Below, one piece after another: positions 7,452 to 17,500 of a DNA stretch of 40,838 nt (position 1 is the stretch's first letter; each line of letters begins with the position of its first letter). The stretch comes from Lachnospiraceae bacterium (GTDB lineage Bacteria; Bacillota; Clostridia; Lachnospirales; Lachnospiraceae), in contig JAGAHC010000052.1 in NCBI GenBank assembly GCA_017627275.1, positions 1 to 40,838 on the forward strand, given 5' to 3'. The notes beneath the pieces are model-generated. The model was not told the DNA's origin. It searched no databases and was given only the letters and a program-made list of their open reading frames with translations. Made by a program: the position numbers and the translations under genes.

Positions 7452-8129
7452 ATGGAACTGGTCTACACCGGCAAAACCAAAAATGTCTACAGTCTGGAGA
7501 ACGGGAACTATCTGCTGAAGTTCAAGGATGACGTCACGGGCAAAGACGGAAAATTTGATCCGGGCGAAAACTCGGTCGGGCTCACCATTGAGGGTGTCGG
7601 CAGAGTCAATCTGAAGATGTCCATTTACTTTTTCGAAAAACTGAAAGAAGCCGGAATCAAGACCCACTATGTCAGCGCCAACATTGATGACTGCACCATG
7701 GAAGTGCTGCCGGCAAAGGTCTTCGGAAAGGGACTCGAAGTCATCTGCCGCCTGAAGGCGGTCGGAAGCTTCATCAGACGCTACGGCGAATACATCGAAG
7801 AGGGCGCGGATCTTCCCTACTATGTGGAGACGACCTTTAAGAATGACGCCAAGGGCGATCCGTTGGTCACCAAAGACGGCCTGGTCGATCTGAAGGTCAT
7901 GAGCGCCGAGCAGTATGACTCCTTAAAGGAGCAGACGCAGAAGATCACGAAGGTGGTCGCCGATGAGATGGCGGCCCGCGGAATGGAACTCTATGACATC
8001 AAGTTCGAGTTCGGCTATGTGGGCGACGAGGTCATCCTGATCGATGAGATCGCTTCCGGCAACATGCGCGTGTACAAGGACGGCGTCTATATCGAGCCCA
8101 TGCAGCTGTCAGAGCTGTTCTTCGCGTAA
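7452..8129 (+). CDS. purC: SAICAR synthetase
   Basis: PurC ligates aspartate to CAIR with ATP. It has 225 residues, slightly shorter than the 235-240 common in other phyla. The N-terminal YTGKTKNVY matches the family's ATP-loop, the middle has the conserved [16 protein letters not shown] segment, and DIKFEFG near residue 180 matches the family. The usual DEI-SPD motif appears as DEIASGNMR, a variant I associate with clostridial PurC. A very strong AAGGAAAGGAAA site precedes the start. The stop codon overlaps the purF start (TAATG). Confidence 0.95.
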   Translation: MELVYTGKTKNVYSLENGNYLLKFKDDVTGKDGKFDPGENSVGLTIEGVGRVNLKMSIYFFEKLKEAGIKTHYVSANIDDCTMEVLPAKVFGKGLEVICRLKAVGSFIRRYGEYIEEGADLPYYVETTFKNDAKGDPLVTKDGLVDLKVMSAEQYDSLKEQTQKITKVVADEMAARGMELYDIKFEFGYVGDEVILIDEIASGNMRVYKDGVYIEPMQLSELFFA

Positions 8130-9550
8130 TGGGCGGCTTTTTCGGGGCGATCACAAAAAAAGACGTCTCTCTCGATGTCTTTTTCGGCGTAGACTATCAT
8201 TCCCACCTGGGGACCAGACGGGCGGGCATGGTGATTTTCGACAAATACAAAGGCTTCCAGCGTCAGATTCACAATATCGAAAACACCCCGTTTCGAACCA
8301 AGTTTGAAAAAGACCTGGAGAGCTTCCGCGGACAAAGCGGGATCGGCTGCATCAGCGACAAGGATCCGCAGCCGCTGCTTGTGCGTTCTCACCTGGGGCT
8401 GTATGCCATTTCCATGATTGGGACCATCAACAATGCGGAAGCGCTGGTGGAACAGTATTTCTCCGACCATGGGCATCAGTTCATGGCCATGAGCTCGGGC
8501 GCTGTCAATGCGACGGAACTTACTGCGGCCTTGATCAACCAGAAAAATTCACTGATAGAGGGCATTCAGAATGCCAGAGAAAAGATAGAAGGATCGGCAA
8601 CGATCCTTCTTTTGACACCGGAAGGGATCATCGCGGCAAGAGACAGGGTGGGGCGCCTTCCCGTACTGATCGGAAAACGGGAAGACGGCTACTGCGTGTC
8701 GTTTGAATCCTTTGCGTATCAGAAACTCGGGTACGCAGACTTCTATGAACTGGGGCCGAACGAGGTGGTCGAGATCACGGCGGATGAAATGAAGACCCTG
8801 GTACCCGCCGGAGACGAGATGAAGATCTGCGCCTTTTTGTGGGGCTACTACGGGTATCCGAACTCGACGTACGAAGGCGTCAACGTGGAGGTGATGCGTT
8901 ACCGCAACGGCAGCATCATGGCCAGAGACGAGAAAAACGCCGGTATCATGCCGGACCTCGACTATGTGGCGGGCGTTCCGGATTCGGGCGTGCCGCATGC
9001 GATCGGCTATTCCAACGAGAGCAAGGCGCCGTACGCCAGACCTTTCGTCAAATACACACCGACCTGGCCCAGATCCTTCATGCCGGAGAACCAGAGCATA
9101 CGCAGCCAGATCGCCAAGATGAAGCAGATCCCCGTGCCGGAACTCATCGAAGGCAAGAAACTGCTGTTCGTGGACGACTCCATCGTGCGCGGCACACAGC
9201 TCAGGGAGACCGTCGACTTCCTGTACGCATCGGGCGCGAAGGAAGTCCATATGCGCTCGGCCTGTCCGCCGTTAATGTATTCCTGCAAGTTCCTGGAATT
9301 CTCGAGAACCAAGGACGACAAGGAACTGCTGGCGAGACAGACGATCGAACAGCTGGAAGGTGACGAGGGAGACAAGCATCTGGAAGAATACGCCGATGCC
9401 TCCACGAGCCGCGGAAAATGCCTCTTGGAAACGATCAGCAAGAAGTTCGGCTTTGACTCTTTAGGCTACCAGTCTCTGGAGGGCCTGCTCGAAGCTATCG
9501 GCCTTGATCGGAGCAAGGTCTGCACGTATTGCTGGAACGGGAAACAGTAA
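8129..9550 (+). CDS. purF: Amidophosphoribosyltransferase, Cys-less glutaminase form
   Basis: PurF forms phosphoribosylamine from PRPP, the first step of the pathway. The 473-residue chain has an N-terminal Ntn-type glutaminase-like domain and a C-terminal phosphoribosyltransferase domain with the PRPP motif LLFVDDSIVRGTQ. Four cysteines suited to a 4Fe-4S cluster as in the Bacillus enzyme are present: KICAF, SACPPLMYSC and CTYCW. The N-terminus reads MGGFFGA, so the catalytic Cys that normally follows the initiator Met is replaced by Gly and no nearby Cys could replace it. The start is fixed by TAATG overlap with purC. I recall similar MGGFFG PurF proteins in Lachnospiraceae. The enzyme may use free ammonia or ammonia from another subunit. 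Confidence 0.93.
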   Translation: MGGFFGAITKKDVSLDVFFGVDYHSHLGTRRAGMVIFDKYKGFQRQIHNIENTPFRTKFEKDLESFRGQSGIGCISDKDPQPLLVRSHLGLYAISMIGTINNAEALVEQYFSDHGHQFMAMSSGAVNATELTAALINQKNSLIEGIQNAREKIEGSATILLLTPEGIIAARDRVGRLPVLIGKREDGYCVSFESFAYQKLGYADFYELGPNEVVEITADEMKTLVPAGDEMKICAFLWGYYGYPNSTYEGVNVEVMRYRNGSIMARDEKNAGIMPDLDYVAGVPDSGVPHAIGYSNESKAPYARPFVKYTPTWPRSFMPENQSIRSQIAKMKQIPVPELIEGKKLLFVDDSIVRGTQLRETVDFLYASGAKEVHMRSACPPLMYSCKFLEFSRTKDDKELLARQTIEQLEGDEGDKHLEEYADASTSRGKCLLETISKKFGFDSLGYQSLEGLLEAIGLDRSKVCTYCWNGKQ

Positions 9551-9580
9551 CTACTTTCAGAAGGACAGACAGGAGAAAAC

Positions 9581-10633
9581 ATGAACAACAACTCTCATGC
9601 GGATGCCTACGCGGAAGCGGGCGTCGACATTCAGGCAGGATACAAAGCGGTTGAACTGATGAAGTCCCATATCGCACGGACGATGACGGCGGGAGCGCTC
9701 TCGGACATCGGCGGTTTCGGAGGCTTATTCGAACTGGATGTTCAGGGAATGGAAAGGCCCGTCCTGGTCTCCGGGACGGACGGCGTCGGGACAAAACTGA
9801 AGCTTGCCTTTCTGTTGGACAAACACGATACCATCGGCATTGACTGCGTGGCCATGTGCGTCAACGACGTCATCTGCTGCGGCGCAAAGCCCCTGTTTTT
9901 CCTCGACTACATCGCCTGCGGCAAGAACACGCCGGAGAGGATCGCAGAGATCGTCGCCGGGGTCGCGGAAGGCTGTGTGCAGTCGGGCGCGGCGCTGATC
10001 GGCGGAGAGACGGCGGAGATGCCGGGCTTTTACGGAGCCGACGAATATGACCTGGCAGGGTTTGCCGTCGGCGTTGTAGATAAGAAAAAAGTGATCGATC
10101 ATACGAAGATGCAGGAGGGAGATGTCATCATCGCGCTCCCTTCCAGCGGCGTCCATTCCAACGGCTTTTCGCTCGTGCGGAAGGTCTTTGACGTGGAGAA
10201 TAAAAACCTGCACGAACGGTTCGATGCGCTGGACGGAAAGGAACTGGGAGAGACCCTCCTTACGCCGACCAGGATCTATGTGAAGCCGGTCCTTTCGCTG
10301 CTGGAAACGGCAAATGTCAAGGCAATCTCCCACATCACGGGAGGCGGATTCTATGAGAACATTCCGCGCGCGATCCCGGACGGACTGTGCGCGCATATCG
10401 ACCGCGCAAAGGTGCGCGTCCTTCCGATCTTTGACTGCATCGCGAAGGAGGGCGGCATTGCGGAAAGAGACATGTTCAACACCTTCAACATGGGTGTCGG
10501 CATGAGCGTGGTCGTTCCCGCAGAAGAGGCGGACGCTGCCATCGAGACCCTTCGGGAAGAGAATGTCGAAGCGTACGTCATGGGAGAGATCGAAAGAGGC
10601 GACGAAAAGATTCAGATCAGCGGGATAGAATAA
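9581..10633 (+). CDS. purM: Phosphoribosylformylglycinamidine cyclo-ligase (AIR synthetase)
   Basis: PurM closes the imidazole ring of AIR from FGAM with ATP. It is 350 residues. The family markers are [13 protein letters not shown] near the N-terminus, [11 protein letters not shown] (ATP and metal), [14 protein letters not shown], and the glycine-rich [13 protein letters not shown] near residue 250. An AGGAG site lies before the ATG. The stop overlaps the purN start (TAATG), giving translational coupling. Confidence 0.96.
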   Translation: MNNNSHADAYAEAGVDIQAGYKAVELMKSHIARTMTAGALSDIGGFGGLFELDVQGMERPVLVSGTDGVGTKLKLAFLLDKHDTIGIDCVAMCVNDVICCGAKPLFFLDYIACGKNTPERIAEIVAGVAEGCVQSGAALIGGETAEMPGFYGADEYDLAGFAVGVVDKKKVIDHTKMQEGDVIIALPSSGVHSNGFSLVRKVFDVENKNLHERFDALDGKELGETLLTPTRIYVKPVLSLLETANVKAISHITGGGFYENIPRAIPDGLCAHIDRAKVRVLPIFDCIAKEGGIAERDMFNTFNMGVGMSVVVPAEEADAAIETLREENVEAYVMGEIERGDEKIQISGIE

Positions 10634-11247
10634 TGGTTCGAATTGCGGTATTTGTTTCCGGCGGCGGAACGAATCTACAGGCATTGATCGATGCTGAAAA
10701 ACGGGGAGAGATCAAAAGCGGAAAACTGTCGCTCGTCATATCGAGCAGGCAGGATGCCTACGCCCTGACAAGGGCGGAGAAGGCGGGGATCCCGTCTGTC
10801 GTCGTTGCAAGAAAAGACTGCGCGGGACAGGAGGAATTCGAAGAGAAGATCCTGGAAGCGCTTTCTGCGCATGCGATCGACATGATCGTGCTGGCCGGCT
10901 TTATGAGCATTTTAAGTCCTGCCTTTACGGCAAGATTTCCGAAGCGCATCATCAATGTGCATCCGGCGCTGATCCCTTCCTTCTGCGGGCAGGGATTCTA
11001 CGGACTGAAGGTCCATGAGGCGGCGCTTGCCTACGGAGTAAAGGTGACCGGCGCGACCGTTCACTATGTAAACGAGATCCCGGACGGCGGAGAGATACTT
11101 CTGCAGAAAGCGGTGGAGATCCTGCCGGACGATACGCCGCAGACACTGCAAAAGCGCGTGATGGAAGAAGCGGAATGGATCCTTTTGCCGAAGGCCACGG
11201 AAATGGTGGCGGCAGGGATCGGAAAGGAAAAAGATGGACATCTATAA
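10633..11247 (+). CDS. purN: Phosphoribosylglycinamide formyltransferase
   Basis: PurN transfers a formyl group from 10-formyl-THF to GAR. It is 204 residues with the folate-transformylase motifs: VSGGGTNLQAL at the phosphate site, INVHPALIPSF with Asn108 and His110, and GATVHYVN followed by PDGG with Asp151, the Asn-His-Asp triad. It overlaps the next gene by 14 bases, so the downstream ribosome binding site (GGAAAGGAAA) lies within its last codons. Confidence 0.95.
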   Translation: MVRIAVFVSGGGTNLQALIDAEKRGEIKSGKLSLVISSRQDAYALTRAEKAGIPSVVVARKDCAGQEEFEEKILEALSAHAIDMIVLAGFMSILSPAFTARFPKRIINVHPALIPSFCGQGFYGLKVHEAALAYGVKVTGATVHYVNEIPDGGEILLQKAVEILPDDTPQTLQKRVMEEAEWILLPKATEMVAAGIGKEKDGHL

Positions 11248-11953
11248 CATCCGGACACCGGAGGAACTGTTAAAAGGAAACGCGTACGTCGGACGGGGCA
11301 TCGTCCTCGGGAAGACGCCGGATGGCAGGCGGGCGGTCGCGGCCTACTTCATTATGGGAAGAAGCGCCAACAGCAGGAACCGTGTGTTTGCGCTGGAAGA
11401 GGGAACGCTTTATACAAAGCCGTTTGATGAGAGCAAGGTGGAGGATCCTTCTCTCATTATTTATGCGGCCGTCAGGGAGCACGAGAACAGACTCATCGTC
11501 ACGAACGGCGACCAGACCGATACGGTGTTTGAAGGACTGAAAGAAGGAAAGACCTTCGCCGAGGCGCTCACCACGCGCGAATTCGAACCGGACGCCCCCA
11601 ACTTCACGCCGCGCATCAGCGGAATGCTGACGTTTGAAGACGGGGACGTCTGCTATGAGATGAGTATCTTAAAGAGTGCGGACGAAAAGGGAAGTGCCTG
11701 CAACCGGTATCATTTTTCCTACCCGGCGCTTCCGGGACTCGGCCACTTCCTGCACACCTACGTCTGCGACGGCGATCCCATTCCGACCTTCCAGGGAGAA
11801 CCGGAGCGGATGCGCATGAACGACGACATCGAGACTTTTACGAAAGAACTGTGGGACAACCTGGATGCCGATAACAAGATCTCTCTGTATGTGCGCTACG
11901 TAGATCTGCAAACGAAAGAGATCGAAGAAAAACTGATCAACAAAAACGCGTAA
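11234..11953 (+). CDS. purO: IMP cyclohydrolase, PurO type
   Basis: The protein would close the ring of FAICAR to IMP, the last step of the pathway. It has 239 residues and is not related to the cyclohydrolase half of PurH. The N-terminal YVGRGIVLGKTPDGRRAV, the central RVFALEEGTLY and the segment MRMNDDIETF match the archaeal PurO family (PF07826), which also occurs in some Clostridia. It overlaps purN by 14 bases and precedes the stand-alone AICAR transformylase, which supports the assignment: together they replace bifunctional PurH. The symbol is by family resemblance. Confidence 0.85.
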   Translation: MDIYNIRTPEELLKGNAYVGRGIVLGKTPDGRRAVAAYFIMGRSANSRNRVFALEEGTLYTKPFDESKVEDPSLIIYAAVREHENRLIVTNGDQTDTVFEGLKEGKTFAEALTTREFEPDAPNFTPRISGMLTFEDGDVCYEMSILKSADEKGSACNRYHFSYPALPGLGHFLHTYVCDGDPIPTFQGEPERMRMNDDIETFTKELWDNLDADNKISLYVRYVDLQTKEIEEKLINKNA

Positions 11954-12007
11954 TTCGAAGCGTCCAAACAGACGACGACCGTACGGGGAAAGGAAGACGG
12001 AACGAGG

Positions 12008-13192
12008 ATGAAAGAACTGGAATTAAAATACGGATGCAATCCCAATCAGAAGCCGGCAAAGATCTCCATGGCGGACGGAAGCGACCTGCCGATCACGATC
12101 CTGTCGGGAAAGCCCGGCTATATCAACTTTCTGGATGCCTTTAATTCCTGGCAGCTGGTAAAGGAGCTTAAGGAGGCGACCGGCCTTTGCTGCGCGACGA
12201 GCTTCAAACATGTCAGCCCGACCAGCGCGGCCCTGGGACTGCCGCTGTCTGCAGACCTGAAAAAGGCCTGCTTCGTGGACGACATCGAAGGACTGGACGA
12301 ATCGCCCCTTGGCTGTGCCTATGCCAGAGCCCGCGGAACAGACAGGATGTGCTCCTTCGGAGACTGGGTGGCGCTGTCCGACGTCTGCGACGTGACGACG
12401 GCAAAGATGATCCGCAGAGAGGTCTCCGACGGTGTCATCGCCCCCGGATATGAGGAGGAAGCGCTTGCCATCCTGAAGGAAAAACGCGGCGGAAACTACA
12501 ACATCGTACAGATCGATCCGGAATACATTCCCGCGGAGGAAGAAAACAAGCAGGTCTTCGGCATCACTTTTATACAGGGGAGAAACAACTTCCATATCGG
12601 GAAGGAACTGCTGGAGAACATCGTTACGAACAATCGGGATCTGCCGGAGAAGGCGGCGCTGGATCTGATCGTTTCGCTGATCACGCTCAAGTACACGCAG
12701 TCCAACTCCGTCTGTTTTGCCTATGACGGACAGGCCATCGGCGTCGGCGCCGGCCAGCAGTCCCGCATTCACTGCACGAGACTTGCCGGGAGCAAGGCGG
12801 ACACCTGGTTCCTGCGCCAGCACGAGAAGGTCTTAAACCTCCCGTTCAAGGAGGACATCGGACGCGCCGACAGAGACAACGTCATCGACGGCTACATCAA
12901 CCGGAATGAGGAAGACGTCTGTGCGGACGGCAACTGGCAGAAGTATTTTACGAAACAGCCGGAGCCGCTTACCGATGCGGAGATCAGGGCCTACCTGGAC
13001 GCCAGGACCGGCGTGTCGCTCGGGTCGGATGCCTTCTTCCCCTTCTCTGACAACATCGAGCGGGCGCACAAGAGCGGCGTCACCTACATCGCCGAGCCCG
13101 GCGGCAGCGTCCGCGACGACCTCGTGATCGACTGCTGCAACAAATACAACATGGTCATGGCCTTCACCGGCATGCGCCTGTTCCACCACTAA
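12008..13192 (+). CDS. purV: Stand-alone AICAR transformylase (PurH C-domain-like, PurV type)
   Basis: The enzyme formylates AICAR to FAICAR with 10-formyl-THF. The 394-residue chain corresponds only to the transformylase half of PurH; the N-terminal cyclohydrolase domain is absent and the ATG is directly followed by ELKYGCNPNQK, the entry motif of AICARFT. The catalytic pair is Lys67-His68 in SFKHVSP. IGVGAGQQSR and SLGSDAFFPF are the other family signatures. The preceding gene supplies the missing cyclohydrolase. It is followed by hairpin 13212-13244 and purD. Confidence 0.9.
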   Translation: MKELELKYGCNPNQKPAKISMADGSDLPITILSGKPGYINFLDAFNSWQLVKELKEATGLCCATSFKHVSPTSAALGLPLSADLKKACFVDDIEGLDESPLGCAYARARGTDRMCSFGDWVALSDVCDVTTAKMIRREVSDGVIAPGYEEEALAILKEKRGGNYNIVQIDPEYIPAEEENKQVFGITFIQGRNNFHIGKELLENIVTNNRDLPEKAALDLIVSLITLKYTQSNSVCFAYDGQAIGVGAGQQSRIHCTRLAGSKADTWFLRQHEKVLNLPFKEDIGRADRDNVIDGYINRNEEDVCADGNWQKYFTKQPEPLTDAEIRAYLDARTGVSLGSDAFFPFSDNIERAHKSGVTYIAEPGGSVRDDLVIDCCNKYNMVMAFTGMRLFHH

Positions 13193-13211
13193 GAATCAGT
13201 CATTTATTCCA

Positions 13212-13244
13212 AGGAAGCACTTTCTTCAGAAGAAAGTGGTTCCT
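13212..13244. repeat. Intergenic hairpin B (GGAACCACT family)
   Basis: AGGAAGCACTTTCTT (13212-13226) pairs with AAGAAAGTGGTTCCT (13230-13244) with one mismatch and a three-base loop. It lies inside the pur operon between the transformylase gene and purD and ends ten bases before the purD ribosome binding site. Without a T run it need not terminate; it could be a processing or stability element. It is nearly identical to hairpin C at 20874. Confidence 0.75.
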
Positions 13245-13264
13245 AAAAAGAAATGGAGAAGAAC

Positions 13265-14533
13265 ATGAAGATTATGGTCATCGGCGGTGGCGGCAGAGAG
13301 CACGCCATCATCAAGAAACTGAAGGAAAACAAGACGGTAGAGGAGATCTTTGCGCTGCCGGGGAACGGGGGAATCGCCTATGACGCGACCTGCGTCCCGA
13401 TCGGCGCCAAGGACCTGGACGCGCAAGTGGCCTTCGCGAAAGAGCACGCGATAGATTACGCCGTGGTCGCGCCGGACGATCCGCTGGTGCTGGGGGCCGT
13501 GGACGCGCTGACGGCAGCAGGCATCCCCTGCTTTGGGCCGGATAAAAAAGCGGCCATCATCGAGGGCAGCAAGATCTTTTCCAAGGACCTGATGAAAAAG
13601 TACGGGATCCCGACAGCGGCCTACGAGACCTTCACGGACATGGAGAAGGCGCTTGCCTATCTCGAGACGGCAAGCATTCCGGTCGTGGTCAAGGCCGACG
13701 GCCTGGCGCTCGGGAAGGGCGTCATCATTGCCGAAACAAGAGAAGACGCAAAGCGCGCGGTCATCTCCATGATGCAGGAGCACGCCTTCGGAGACAGCGG
13801 CAAGCAGATCGTCATCGAGGAGTTCCTGACGGGACCGGAAGTCTCGGTGCTCTCGTTCACGGACGGGGAAACGGTCAAACCGATGGTGTCTTCCATGGAT
13901 CACAAAAGAGCGCTTGATAACGACAAGGGATTGAACACCGGCGGTATGGGGACGGTCGCGCCCAATCCGTACTACACGGACGAGATCGCACAGGAATGCA
14001 TGGACAAAATCTTCCTGCCGACCATCCGCGCCATGAAGGAAGAGGGGCGCCCGTTCAAGGGCTGCCTGTACTTCGGCCTCATGCTGACGCCGAACGGACC
14101 GAAGGTCATCGAATACAACTGCCGGTTCGGAGATCCGGAGACCCAGGTGGTGCTGCCGCTTTTAAAAAGCGACCTGCTGACGATCATGCAGGCGACCACC
14201 GACGGGACCCTGCAGGACGTGTCGGTCGAGTTTGAAAACGGAAATGCCTGCTGCGTCATCATGGCTTCCGACGGGTATCCGTCCTCGTATGAAAAGGGAT
14301 ATGAGATCACGATCCCCGATGCGGTACGCGACCACGTGTATGTCGCCGGTGCGGCCGAAAAGGACGGAAAGCTTGTGACAAACGGCGGCCGCGTCCTTGG
14401 CGTAACGGCCTGTGCGGATACGCTGGAGAAAGCGATCGAGAAGTCCTACGAACTGGTGAATGAGATCCATTTCGACAATGCCTTTTTCCGTCATGACATC
14501 GGGAAACGGGCGATGGAAGCAGGCAGATCCTAA
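13265..14533 (+). CDS. purD: Phosphoribosylamine-glycine ligase
   Basis: PurD joins glycine to phosphoribosylamine with ATP. It has 422 residues from MKIMVIGGGGREHAI, the family's standard N-terminus. The start at 13265 follows GGAGAAG; an in-frame ATG twelve bases upstream has no site. ATP-grasp features are PVVVKADGLALGKGV, IEEFLTGPEVSVLSF and the metal-binding EYNCRFGDPE. Its placement after the transformylase gene is as in other clostridial pur operons. Confidence 0.96.
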   Translation: MKIMVIGGGGREHAIIKKLKENKTVEEIFALPGNGGIAYDATCVPIGAKDLDAQVAFAKEHAIDYAVVAPDDPLVLGAVDALTAAGIPCFGPDKKAAIIEGSKIFSKDLMKKYGIPTAAYETFTDMEKALAYLETASIPVVVKADGLALGKGVIIAETREDAKRAVISMMQEHAFGDSGKQIVIEEFLTGPEVSVLSFTDGETVKPMVSSMDHKRALDNDKGLNTGGMGTVAPNPYYTDEIAQECMDKIFLPTIRAMKEEGRPFKGCLYFGLMLTPNGPKVIEYNCRFGDPETQVVLPLLKSDLLTIMQATTDGTLQDVSVEFENGNACCVIMASDGYPSSYEKGYEITIPDAVRDHVYVAGAAEKDGKLVTNGGRVLGVTACADTLEKAIEKSYELVNEIHFDNAFFRHDIGKRAMEAGRS

Positions 14534-14574
14534 TCAAAATCAGAACGTATTGCGAAAGACATAAAGGAGCAGAC

Positions 14575-17500
14575 ATGGTTTATCGGGTATATGTGGAACG
14601 AAAAGAAGGATTTGATTACGAGGCGAAGGGAGTGCTGAATGACATCCGGAGCTTCCTCGGAATACGGTCGCTCACCGGCGTGCGGCTGATCAACCGCTAT
14701 GACGCGGAGGACATCGACGAGACGCTCTTTGTCCATGCGCAGACGACCGTGTTTTCCGAGCCGCAGACGGACAACATCCTCTCTCCGGAAGAGATCCCGG
14801 CCGACGCGGAGAATCAGACGGTCTTTGCCGTTGAGTATCTGCCCGGGCAGTTTGATCAGCGCGCCGATTCGGCCGCGCAGTGCATCCAGCTGATCTCCCA
14901 GGGAGAGCGCCCGGAAGTAAAGACCGCGAGAGTCTATGTTTTACAGGGTGCTCTGACAGAGGAAGAGATCGACCGGATCAAGCAGTACCTGATCAACCCG
15001 GTGGAATCCAGAGAAGCCTCGCTTGCGCTGCCTGCGACCCTGAAGGTCTCCTACGAGACGCCGGAAACGGTGGAGGACATCGCGGGATTCCGGGCCTTCG
15101 ACGAAGAAGAACTGCAGGAGATGCTGCGGAACTTCGGCCTGGCCATGGACCTGGACGACCTCGCCTTCTGCCAGCAGTATTTCCGCGAAGAGGAAAGAGA
15201 CCCCACGATCACGGAGATCCGCATGATCGACACCTACTGGTCGGATCACTGCAGACATACGACGTTTACGACAACACTGGATCACATCACCTTTGAAGAT
15301 GAAGAAGTCGAAAAGACCTACGAAGCCTATCTTCGGACCAGGGAAGAACTGCATCGCGAGAAACCGGTCACGCTGATGGACATCGGCACCATCGCGGCCA
15401 GATGCCTGCGGGCGGAAGGAAAGCTTTCGAAACTGGACGAGTCGGAAGAGATCAACGCCTGCACCGTCAAGATCGAGATCGAGGTCGACGGGAAAAAAGA
15501 ACCGTGGCTTCTGCTGTTTAAAAACGAGACACACAACCATCCTACGGAGATCGAGCCCTTCGGCGGCGCGGCGACCTGCATCGGCGGCGCCATCCGCGAT
15601 CCGCTCTCGGGCAGAAGTTATGTCTATGCGGCGATGCGCCTGACCGGCGCGGCGGATCCGCTGACACCGATCGAGAAGACGATGGAAGGTAAGCTTCCGC
15701 AGAAAAAGCTGGTCGCCACGGCGGCGGCGGGATACGCTTCCTACGGAAACCAGATCGGACTGGCGACCGGCATCGTGGATGAACTCTATCATCCCGGATA
15801 TGCCGCCAAGCACATGGAAGTGGGCGCGGTCATCGCGGCGGCGCCGGCGGAAAACGTGCGCAGGGAACGGCCGCAGGACGGAGACCTTGTCATCCTCCTG
15901 GGCGGCAGGACCGGACGGGACGGCTGCGGCGGCGCCACAGGTTCGTCCAAGTCTCATACGGTGGAATCCTTGGAATCCTGCGGCGCGGAAGTACAGAAGG
16001 GCAATGCGCCGGAAGAGAGAAAACTCCAGCGCCTGTTCCGGGACCCGAAAGCCTCGCGCATGATCAAGCGCTGCAACGACTTCGGCGCGGGCGGCGTCTC
16101 GGTCGCAGTCGGCGAACTGGCGGACGGTCTGGATATCGATCTGGATGCCGTCCCGAAAAAATACGAAGGACTGGACGGTACGGAACTGGCGATCAGTGAG
16201 TCCCAGGAACGCATGGCCGTCGTGGTGGAAGAAAAGGATGCGCAGGCCTTCATAGAACTGGCGGCGAAAGAAAATCTCGAGGCGACCGTGATCGCGACGG
16301 TGACGGAGAGCCCCCGCCTTGTCATGCACTGGAAGGGAAACACCATCGTTGACATCAGCCGGGCATTTTTGAATACCAACGGCGCGGAGAAGCACGCGGA
16401 AGTCCTGATCGAGAAGGGACTGCCGTATGAAAAGGAGACGCCTTCGGACTTTGCGTCCGGCATGAAGGCGCTTGCGGAAGACATCCGGACCTGCTCCAGA
16501 CGCGGCCTTTCGGAACGTTTTGATTCGACCATCGGATCGGGGACGGTGCTCATGCCGTTTGGCGGCAGGTATCAGCGCACGCCGATCCAGGCCATGGTAC
16601 ACAAGATCTCTCTGGAAAAGGGACATACGGACGATGTTTCCTTTATGTCCTGGGGATTCAATCCGGAGATCACGGACATCAATCCTTATCACGGCGCCTA
16701 CCTTGCCGTCGTGGAAAGCGTCAGCAAGCTGATCGCCGCAGGCGCTTCCATGGAAGATGTTTACCTGAGTTTCCAGGAGTACTTCGGGAAACTCCGTGAC
16801 GAAGACAAGCGCTGGGGAAAACCCGCTGCGGCACTGCTCGGTGCCTATCGCGCGCAGATGGAACTGGGAGTGGCGGCCATCGGCGGAAAGGATTCCATGA
16901 GCGGATCGTTCGAAGATCTGGACGTTCCGAATACGCTCATTTCCTTTGCGGTCACGACAGGAAAGGAACAGGAGGTCACATCCGGAGAGTGGAAGGAAGC
17001 GGGACACAAGGTCGTTCTCCTGCAGCCGGAAAGGGGAGAGGATGGTCTTCCGGAGGCGGAAAGCCTGCTTGCGCTCTATGACCGGGTGCACGAACTTCTT
17101 TCGTCCGGAAAGGCAGTCTCTGCCTATACACCGGGCTTCGGCGGCATCGCGGAGGCTCTCCTCAAGATGAGCCTCGGAAACCGCATCGGGATCGCCCTGA
17201 CGGATACACTGTCCGAAAAGGAACTGTTTGGCTACGCGTACGGCAGCTTTATCCTGGAGATGAAGGGAGATGATCTGCCGGCAGGAAGCGTCCTTCTCGG
17301 AACGACCACAGAGACATACGAGCTTTCCTACAAGGGAAGCGTGCTGCCGGTGGAAGAGCTGGAAAACGCCTATGAGGCGAAACTGGAAAGCATCTATCCC
17401 TGCAATCTGGAGACGGAAAAGAAAGAGATCGAAAGCTTTTCCTTCGAGACAAAAGAAACGCACGCGCCTGCCGTCAAGGTCGCAAAGCCGCGCGTGCTGA

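Noticed and set aside
14941..17463. 840-codon open frame on the minus strand across purL
   Set aside because: It is fully antisense to a well-conserved enzyme, has no ribosome binding site and no recognisable domain; long antisense frames are common in G+C-rich coding sequence with this codon bias. Similar frames opposite purF, purM, hom, fumC and the EAL gene were dropped for the same reason.
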